A program made the position numbers and the translations under genes. This document shows, one piece after another, positions 1 to 4,944 of a DNA stretch of 10,510 nt. Numbering within the stretch: the first letter of the stretch is position 1; the number at the start of each line of letters is the position of its first letter. The DNA comes from Marmoricola sp. GTDB taxonomy: Bacteria > Actinomycetota > Actinomycetes > Propionibacteriales > Nocardioidaceae. Under the pieces are notes generated by a model that had not been told where the DNA came from, made no database searches, and worked only from the letters and a program-made list of their open reading frames with translations. The stretch covers positions 1 through 10,510 of the forward strand of contig JASLCW010000063.1 of the NCBI GenBank assembly GCA_030151765.1. The letters are read 5' to 3'.

Positions 1-17
1 GCGACCTTGAAGTCCAT
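1..17 (-). CDS. ahcY: S-adenosylhomocysteinase, first 6 codons only (cut by window edge)
   Basis: Reading leftward, an ATG at 17 opens a frame giving M-D-F-K-V-A before the window ends. This matches the conserved DFKVADLSLA beginning of adenosylhomocysteinase, which hydrolyses S-adenosylhomocysteine to adenosine and homocysteine in the methyl cycle. A Shine-Dalgarno-like GGAAGG lies about 6 bases upstream of the ATG. From memory, ahcY commonly sits just downstream of the manB/manA/SIS cluster in actinobacteria, which supports the call. A 119-bp gap separates it from the SIS gene, so it may have its own promoter; a TAGACT hexamer at 129-134 (minus strand) is a weak -10 candidate with no good -35. 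Only six residues are visible, so the identification rests on a short match plus synteny. Confidence 0.5.
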
Positions 18-136
18 GAGGAACCTTCCGCAATCTGAGGTAGTCAGGGCCCTGCCTGCGCCATCTGGGTCCGCAGGGCTCCGGGTCTACGGCGTCTGAC
101 CACGATCCCGTGTGCCAGGCGCCAGCCGAGTCTATG

Positions 137-1162
137 TCATTGCTCCGGGTCGACCGTGCCGATCTGCAGATAGGCCGAGGTGTAGGTCCCGGTGGCCAGC
201 AGCGCGGCGTACCGGGCGAGCTCCTCCTCGACCGGGACGCTGATCCGCTCGACCCGCACGCCGCGCGAGCGCGCGGTGTCCACCAGGCGGCTGTGCGTGT
301 CCGCGACGATCGGGTCGTCGAGCCGGTCGTCGAGGACGACGAGGGCGGGCCGCACCGCGGGACTGTCGGTGAAGGGGTCCGCGAAGATGTCCGCCGGAGT
401 GGTCGCCTCGAGCACCGGCAGCAGGTGTTCGGCGTCGGCGGCGAGGGCGGCACGGCCGGTGGCGCGCCGGATCGCCTCCGCGATACGGCGGCCGGCACGG
501 GCGGCGAGCACGGTCCCGCCCCAGATCAGCGGGCTCGTGTCGGCGATGCCGATGGCCGCGATCTTGGCCGGGTTGACCGCGAGGTCCTGGTGCGGCCCGC
601 AGGCGAGGGCCACCTCGTCGAGCGCGGTCGCCACCCGTTCCGCGTCCGTCTGCGGGGCCAGGCCGAGCCGATCCAGCAGTTCCAGTACGACGACCGCGGT
701 GGCCAGCTGGTCACCGGTCGTCGTGGGCAGCACGATCGTCGAGCGGCCGGTGGCGTGCTCGGCGACGAGCGAGCGCTCCGGACAGGCCACCAGCTGGGCG
801 CAACCGCGCCGGCTCGCCTCCGCGACACCGCGCGCCGTGCCGGGATCACCCCCGTCGGGAGCCAGCACGACGACCAGGTCGAGTGGCCCCGCCCAACCGG
901 GCAGTCCGGGGCCGGGCCAGGCCAGGAAGGGCACCGGGCAGACCGGCTCCAGCACGGCCCGCAGCAGCCGAGAGTCAGGCCCCGCGGCGATCACGGCGCG
1001 CGGCCGGTTGTCGCCGAGCACCTCGAGCGCGTGTGCCATCCCACCCGAGGCGGCCACGGCCTCGCGTCGTACCCGCGCGCCGGCCTCGGCCTGATGCCGC
1101 AGCGGCGCGTCGTGACGGGCCAGGATCACCTCGTCGTCGAGACGACCGTCCTCAAAGGGCAC
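137..1162 (-). CDS. SIS-fold phosphoglucose/phosphomannose isomerase-like protein
   Basis: This 341-residue protein is the syntenic equivalent of M. tuberculosis Rv3256c, between manB and ahcY. It resembles the SIS (sugar isomerase) fold and the bacterial bifunctional phosphoglucose/phosphomannose isomerase family. The N-terminal sugar-phosphate-binding half runs to about residue 165, and the C-terminal half carries the family-like NPAK (197-200), PLIWG (211-215) and the closing ARYAALLATGTYTSAYL segment (316-332). The start is GTG at 1162; GGAGG overlapping the upstream Trm112 stop codon is the ribosome site. The spacing of 14 bp after Trm112 implies one operon. The phosphate loop, normally like SGYSGNTEET in active isomerases, reads APDGGDPGTA (101-110), and I cannot find the usual catalytic His/Glu signatures. 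Fructose-6-P/mannose-6-P isomerisation is therefore not assured; a regulatory or sugar-phosphate-binding role is possible. It could substitute for manA, which is absent here. Confidence 0.8.
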   Translation of the reverse strand: MPFEDGRLDDEVILARHDAPLRHQAEAGARVRREAVAASGGMAHALEVLGDNRPRAVIAAGPDSRLLRAVLEPVCPVPFLAWPGPGLPGWAGPLDLVVVLAPDGGDPGTARGVAEASRRGCAQLVACPERSLVAEHATGRSTIVLPTTTGDQLATAVVVLELLDRLGLAPQTDAERVATALDEVALACGPHQDLAVNPAKIAAIGIADTSPLIWGGTVLAARAGRRIAEAIRRATGRAALAADAEHLLPVLEATTPADIFADPFTDSPAVRPALVVLDDRLDDPIVADTHSRLVDTARSRGVRVERISVPVEEELARYAALLATGTYTSAYLQIGTVDPEQ

Positions 1163-1176
1163 GGCTGGCCACCCTC

Positions 1177-1347
1177 CTACTCGGGCTTGCGGGCCTCGTC
1201 GACGAGCAGCACCGGGATGCCGTCACGCACAGGGTAGGCGAGGCCGCAGCCGCTGCAGAGCAGCTCGTTGCGCTCCTCGTCGACCGCCAGCGTCGCGTGG
1301 CACGCCGGGCAGGCGATCAGTTCCAAGAGCTGCGGGTCGAGGTCCAC
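1177..1347 (-). CDS. Trm112 family zinc-ribbon mini-protein
   Basis: A 56-residue protein with two CxxC knuckles, C13-P-A-C16 and C31-S-G-C34, followed by the family signature L-A-Y-P-V-R-D-G-I-P-V-L-L (36-48). This is the Trm112/UPF0434 family. In eukaryotes and archaea, Trm112 is an activating partner of several RNA and protein methyltransferases. The bacterial role is less clear, and short free-standing copies are common in actinobacteria beside manB. The start is GTG at 1347, one base after the manB stop, with AGGAG 8 bases upstream inside the manB 3' end, so translation is probably coupled. A longer frame upstream overlaps manB and is not coding. Its place just upstream of ahcY, which clears the methyltransferase by-product S-adenosylhomocysteine, is suggestive of a methylation link but this is only inference. 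Confidence 0.85.
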   Translation of the reverse strand: MDLDPQLLELIACPACHATLAVDEERNELLCSGCGLAYPVRDGIPVLLVDEARKPE

Positions 1348-1348
1348 T

Positions 1349-2710
1349 TCAGTTGCTCCTGATCTCGGCGAGAACCGTGTCCCGGATCTCCGCCATCGTC
1401 GGCTCGTCGGCGCCCTCGACATTGAGCCGCAGCAGCGGTTCGGTGTTGGACGCACGGACATTGAACCACCAGTCGGCGTGCTCGACCGTGAGGCCGTCGA
1501 GGTGATCGACGGTGACGCCCGCACGACCGCCCCACCGCTCTTCGATGCCCCGTACGACGGCCGCCTGGTCGGCGACGGTCGAGTTGATCTCCCCGCTGCT
1601 GACATTGCGGGTGTACGGCGCCAGCAGCTCGGAAAGCGGCGCGTCCTGCTCGGCGAGAGCGGCGAGTGCGTGCAGCGCGGCCAGCATGCCGGAGTCGGCA
1701 CGCCAGAAGTCGCGGAAGTAGAAGTGCCCCGAGTGTTCGCCGCCGAAGATGGCGCCGGTCTCGGCCATCCGGGCCTTGATGAAGGAGTGCCCGACGCGGG
1801 TGCGCACCGGCTCGCCGCCGCGTTCGCGGACGATCTCCGGCACGCCTCGCGAGGTGATCAGGTTGTGGATGACGGTGGCGCCCGGCTCCTTGGCCAGCTC
1901 CCGGGCCGCGATCAGGGCGGTGAGGACGCTGGGGCTGACCAGCTCACCGCGCTCGTCGACCAGGAAGCAGCGGTCGGCGTCGCCGTCGAAGGCAAGGCCG
2001 ATGTCGGCACCGACGGCGCCGACCTTCTGTTGCAGGTCGACCAGGTTGGCCGGCTCGATCGGGTTGGCCTCGTGGTTGGGGAAGGAGCCGTCGAGCTCGT
2101 AGTACATCGGGGTGACGTCCAGGTCGAGACGCCCGAGCACCGCGGGAGCGGTCAGGCCCGCCATGCCGTTGCCGGCGTCGACGGCCACCTTGAGACGACG
2201 ACCGCTGACCGGGGCGAGGCCGAGCAGGAAGACGGCGTACTCCTCGAGGAGGTCGCGTTCGCTGACGCTGCCCGGGCGTTCGCCCTCGAGCCACTCCCCC
2301 GACGCGACGCGATCGCGGATCTCGGCGAGGCCGGTCTCCATGCCGATCGGCTGGGCGTACTCGCGGCACATCTTCATGCCGTTGTACTGCGCCGGGTTGT
2401 GGCTGGCGGTGAACATCACGCCGGCTTGCGCGAGGTGACCCGAGGCGAAGTAGAGCCCGTCCGTCGAGCAGAGACCGATCATCACGACATCTGCTCCCGC
2501 GGCGGTGGCGCCCTCCGCGAAGGCGGCCGCGAGCTCCGGGGAGGACGGCCGCATGTCCTGACCGACCACGACCGTGCCGGCGCCGGTCACGGCCACGAAG
2601 GCATTGCCGACCGCACGGGTCAGCTCCGGATCGAGCTGGTCGGGGACGGTTCCCCGGACGTCGTAGGCCTTGAAGACGGCGGCGAGATTCTCAGGAGCGG
2701 TCGTGGGCAT
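1349..2710 (-). CDS. manB: phosphomannomutase/phosphoglucomutase
   Basis: A full-length (453 aa) alpha-D-phosphohexomutase that interconverts hexose-6-phosphate and hexose-1-phosphate through a phosphoserine enzyme. Mannose-1-P feeds GDP-mannose for mannosylated lipids and glycans. All four signature loops are present in order: the AYDVRG substrate loop (15-20), the catalytic TASHNP with phospho-acceptor S103 (101-106), the Mg-binding DGDADR (242-247), the sugar-specificity loop GEHSGH (324-329), and the phosphate-binding RASNTEP (419-425). The start is ATG at 2710. No strong Shine-Dalgarno is visible, only a distant AGGG that forms part of a TAGGGT -10-like hexamer 6 bases before the ATG, so the transcript may be leaderless. 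It lies 27 bp after the DUF3499 stop and 1 bp before Trm112. Orthologue of Rv3257c by synteny; whether mannose or glucose is preferred cannot be read from sequence. Confidence 0.96.
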   Translation of the reverse strand: MPTTAPENLAAVFKAYDVRGTVPDQLDPELTRAVGNAFVAVTGAGTVVVGQDMRPSSPELAAAFAEGATAAGADVVMIGLCSTDGLYFASGHLAQAGVMFTASHNPAQYNGMKMCREYAQPIGMETGLAEIRDRVASGEWLEGERPGSVSERDLLEEYAVFLLGLAPVSGRRLKVAVDAGNGMAGLTAPAVLGRLDLDVTPMYYELDGSFPNHEANPIEPANLVDLQQKVGAVGADIGLAFDGDADRCFLVDERGELVSPSVLTALIAARELAKEPGATVIHNLITSRGVPEIVRERGGEPVRTRVGHSFIKARMAETGAIFGGEHSGHFYFRDFWRADSGMLAALHALAALAEQDAPLSELLAPYTRNVSSGEINSTVADQAAVVRGIEERWGGRAGVTVDHLDGLTVEHADWWFNVRASNTEPLLRLNVEGADEPTMAEIRDTVLAEIRSN

Positions 2711-2716
2711 GCGCAG

Positions 2717-2731
2717 ACCCTAGTAGGCCCG
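2717..2731 (-). promoter_or_regulatory. candidate leaderless promoter element of manB
   Basis: On the minus strand this reads CGGGCCTACTAGGGT and ends 6 bases before the manB ATG. TAGGGT fits the actinobacterial -10 pattern TANNNT, and a start site at the A of ATG would make the mRNA leaderless. No convincing -35 is visible. The core CCTACTAGG is also an inverted repeat (CCTA-C-TAGG), so an operator is an alternative reading. Nearly the same sequence precedes the genes starting at 3198 and 7733. Confidence 0.5.
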
Positions 2732-2737
2732 GCCGAA

Positions 2738-3103
2738 CTACTCGCTGTCGGTCAGCACCCGGAGGTGGCCGCGACGGCGAACCTCGCGTCCGGTCTCGCG
2801 ACCCCATGTGTCGATCGCGTCCTCGGGAGTCTCGACGACACGCGGCTGCGCCGCCTCCCGTACGGCGTCCGCCAGCGCGAGCAGGTCGTCGTTGGACGGG
2901 CCCGGGTCGATGTCATGGGCGAGCCGGACGACCTCCCAACCGCGGGGCGCGCTCAGGCGCTCGCTGTGCACATCGCACAGGTCGTAGGCATGGGGCTCCG
3001 CATACGTCGCCAGGGGGCCGAGAACGGCGGTCTGATCGGCGTACACATAAGTCAGCGTGGTGACTGCGGCACGACCGCAGGCGGTGCGCGAGCAGCGACG
3101 CAT
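2738..3103 (-). CDS. DUF3499 family protein, probable zinc-binding, function unknown
   Basis: A 121-residue protein matching the actinobacteria-restricted DUF3499 family (Rv3258c position in the cluster). The N-terminus begins MRRCSRTACG, and the conserved block from Y19 to V59 includes YVYADQTAVLGPLATYAEPH and APRGWEVV. C4-x4-C9 and C43-x2-H46 together form a likely zinc site. This is an observation of spacing, not a known structure. The tail from about residue 62 is acidic/charged and more variable. It heads the minus-strand cluster with manB 27 bp downstream and is divergent from the zincin-like gene at 3198, with a 94-bp shared upstream region. The start at 3103 was chosen because family members begin at or near MRRCSR; in-frame GTG at 3112 and ATG at 3124 add only 3 or 7 residues and cannot be excluded. 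The function is unknown. Confidence 0.85.
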   Translation of the reverse strand: MRRCSRTACGRAAVTTLTYVYADQTAVLGPLATYAEPHAYDLCDVHSERLSAPRGWEVVRLAHDIDPGPSNDDLLALADAVREAAQPRVVETPEDAIDTWGRETGREVRRRGHLRVLTDSE

Positions 3104-3175
3104 CGAGTTCACGGACCCGGACATGGGTCCCGCCATCATTCCTGCCACAGGCAGAAGGTACCGCCGGGAGCCCGC

Positions 3176-3190
3176 TCGGCCGATTAGGCT
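3176..3190 (+). promoter_or_regulatory. candidate leaderless promoter element of the zincin-like gene
   Basis: TCGGCCGATTAGGCT occupies these bases to within one position (TAGGCT at 3185-3190). It is followed after 7 bases by the GTG start at 3198. It matches the element before the glycosyltransferase gene at 13 of 15 positions. TAGGCT fits TANNNT; no clear -35 is seen and no Shine-Dalgarno lies between it and the GTG, as expected of a leaderless start. Confidence 0.5.
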
Positions 3191-3197
3191 CGCTGAC

Positions 3198-3605
3198 GTG
3201 ACTAGACGGATCCGGGATCGCCACGGTCGGGGCATGCGCGGACCGGCGCTGCCGGGAGTGCCCGCCAACCGGAGCCCTTCCGAGCTCTTCGACCAGATCG
3301 CCCTCGACATGATGGACGAGCTCTGGGAGCGCTTCCCCGAGCAACTCGGCGCCGTCCAGCTGGGCGTCGAGGAGGTGCCCTTCCTGCCGGGCAGCTGGAG
3401 CGACGACACCATCCCACTGTCGACGTACGTCGAGGCGCGGCGCGGCCAGCCGGCCCGGATCGTCCTGCTGCGCCGGCCCATCGAGCGCCGGGCGCCGACC
3501 CGCACCGAGCTCGAGGCGACCATCCTGACCGTGCTCGTCGAGCAGGTCGCCGACATCCTCGGGATGTCGCCGGAGTCGGTGCACCCCGACTACGAGGGCG
3601 ACTGA
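3198..3605 (+). CDS. metallopeptidase-family (zincin-like) protein lacking HExxH
   Basis: A 135-residue protein equivalent in position and sequence style to M. tuberculosis Rv3259. The zincin-like 'metallopeptidase family' (Pfam PF06262, minimal MtxX/TTHA0227-like zincins) shows the layout FDQIALDMMDELW (31-43), VEEVPFLPG (57-65), a substrate-strand ARIVLLRRPIERR (86-98), and then the helix that should carry HExxH. Here that helix reads V114-E-Q-V-A118-D-I-L-G, so both zinc histidines are replaced (by V and A) while the glutamate E115 remains. Proteolysis is therefore unlikely; a binding or scaffold role is possible. The start is GTG 3198, 7 bases after a TAGGCT -10-like box; an internal ATG at 3234 (residue 13) is an alternative. 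The longer upstream open frame runs into the divergent DUF3499 gene and is rejected. It ends 4 bp from the convergent DUF5719 stop. Confidence 0.8.
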   Translation: MTRRIRDRHGRGMRGPALPGVPANRSPSELFDQIALDMMDELWERFPEQLGAVQLGVEEVPFLPGSWSDDTIPLSTYVEARRGQPARIVLLRRPIERRAPTRTELEATILTVLVEQVADILGMSPESVHPDYEGD

Positions 3606-3609
3606 CGGA

Positions 3610-4944
3610 TCAGGGAGCGATCCAGGCGGGGGCCACCGGCGGCACCTGCGCCTGACTCGCGGAGGGCACCAGGCCGAGTACGGCGAGCCCGACCTTGCCC
3701 TGGCCGTCCAGGACGACGACACCCCCGGCGGCATCGGCGCCGGTGATCTGCAGCGCGGCCGCCTTCGACCACAGGGTCGAGCTCAGCGAGGCCCGCGCCG
3801 GAACGGTCAGCGCCTGGACCCCGACCTGCTTGCCGGAGGCCGCATAGCCGGTGACGGTGACATGCTCCGCCGTCGCACCGGCGACGAGCACCAGGCGCGC
3901 CGGACCCGCGTGCGCGGGGATGCCGACCACCGACGACGAACCCAGCGGCGCGACCGTGGAGGCGTAGGCGCTGTCGGTGCCGGAGGTGCCGCGGATCGTC
4001 GCCGCGATCGGGATGTTGCTGCGCAGGCTGATCGCGGTCGGCTTGGTCTTCAGCATCGCGGCGAGACCGACGGGGACGACGGATCCGGGGGGCACCCGGA
4101 CGGTGCCGCCCTTCGTCGGCGCATAGGTGCCCTCGGCGCCGGCGAGGGTCAACGCGACGACGGCCTCGGTCGAGCCGGGATTGGCGATCAGGGCGGTCGC
4201 CCCGCCGCCGGAGGGCAGTCCGGCGAGAGTGATCCTCCGGGCCGCGGCCGGCTGGTCGGCGACCCAGTCGCCGATCGGCTTGGCGACGAAGTCCGGGGAC
4301 CACGAGTCGGCCGCGGAGGCGGTCACCAGGCCCCGCGTGGTGCGCACCTGGGCGGCCAGGTCGCCGACCGAAGGAGCGACCTGACTCAGGTCGAAGTCGA
4401 CGGTCGCGCCGCTGGCGACATTGATCCCGCGCAGGCCGGGCGCGGTGACCTGGCCCTTAGGGCCGAAGACCCGTACGTCGATCAGCGCGCTGCCGTCGAG
4501 CGGGTTGGTCACCGAGAGAGTCGTGTGGTGTGCCTGGCTGGCGCCGACCCCGACGAACCACCAGTCCGAGCGCGGGCCCGGGCAGGATCCGGCGGCGAGC
4601 CAGCCCTTCGCACGGGCCGTGCGTACGGCGTACGTGCGAGCGGCGACCTGCGCGGAACCGGTGACGGTCAGCGGCTTCTTGCCGAGGGTGGCGCTGCCCT
4701 TGCGTACCGAGGGGCCCTTGGTGACCAGCGCACCGGACGGACCCGCGTCGGAGACCCCGATCCGGGCGGCGGAGTGCGCGAGCCCGCCCGAGCAGACCAG
4801 GGTGCGGGAGACCGCCGTCGTACGACTGGTGGGCTGCGCAGAGCGATGAGAGGGCGCCGGTGCGGTGGCGGCGACCACCAGGGCGCCGACGGCGACGACC
4901 ACAGCGACACCACCGACGACCCAACTGCGGATTGCGGGAGTCAT
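3610..4944 (-). CDS. DUF5719 family protein, membrane-anchored extracytoplasmic
   Basis: A 444-residue protein of the actinobacterial DUF5719 type, recognised from the L-V-C-S-G-G motif (49-54), the beta-rich repeats and the location beside a large glycosyltransferase. Residues 9-27 form one hydrophobic N-terminal segment with only Arg before it, so it is a signal anchor or uncleaved signal peptide. The rest is Ala/Gly/Thr/Ser-rich with Ig-like beta segments such as LSVTNP (143-148) and ALIANPGSTE (251-260), and should sit outside the membrane. Only two cysteines, C51 and C121, are present and could form a disulphide. The ATG at 4944 overlaps the upstream glycosyltransferase stop by one base (TGATG), and GGAGG sits 5 bases upstream, so the two are translationally coupled. 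This pairing implies an accessory role in the same envelope-glycan process. Function unknown. A longer upstream frame lies inside the glycosyltransferase gene and is not used. Confidence 0.8.
   Translation of the reverse strand: MTPAIRSWVVGGVAVVVAVGALVVAATAPAPSHRSAQPTSRTTAVSRTLVCSGGLAHSAARIGVSDAGPSGALVTKGPSVRKGSATLGKKPLTVTGSAQVAARTYAVRTARAKGWLAAGSCPGPRSDWWFVGVGASQAHHTTLSVTNPLDGSALIDVRVFGPKGQVTAPGLRGINVASGATVDFDLSQVAPSVGDLAAQVRTTRGLVTASAADSWSPDFVAKPIGDWVADQPAAARRITLAGLPSGGGATALIANPGSTEAVVALTLAGAEGTYAPTKGGTVRVPPGSVVPVGLAAMLKTKPTAISLRSNIPIAATIRGTSGTDSAYASTVAPLGSSSVVGIPAHAGPARLVLVAGATAEHVTVTGYAASGKQVGVQALTVPARASLSSTLWSKAAALQITGADAAGGVVVLDGQGKVGLAVLGLVPSASQAQVPPVAPAWIAP

Noticed and set aside
18..136. 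Possible S-adenosylhomocysteine riboswitch upstream of ahcY
   Set aside because: I looked for the conserved GAGG..GCGCUGC core on the minus strand and found only partial resemblance; pairings such as CCTGC/GCAGG are too weak to call.
110..1237. 375-codon plus-strand frame opposite the SIS gene
   Set aside because: Antisense shadow of the SIS gene; no family resemblance.
1268..3187. Long plus-strand open frame (639 codons) opposite manB and DUF3499
   Set aside because: High-GC antisense shadow: it covers the recognised manB, has Arg/Gly/Asp-rich non-protein-like composition and matches no family.
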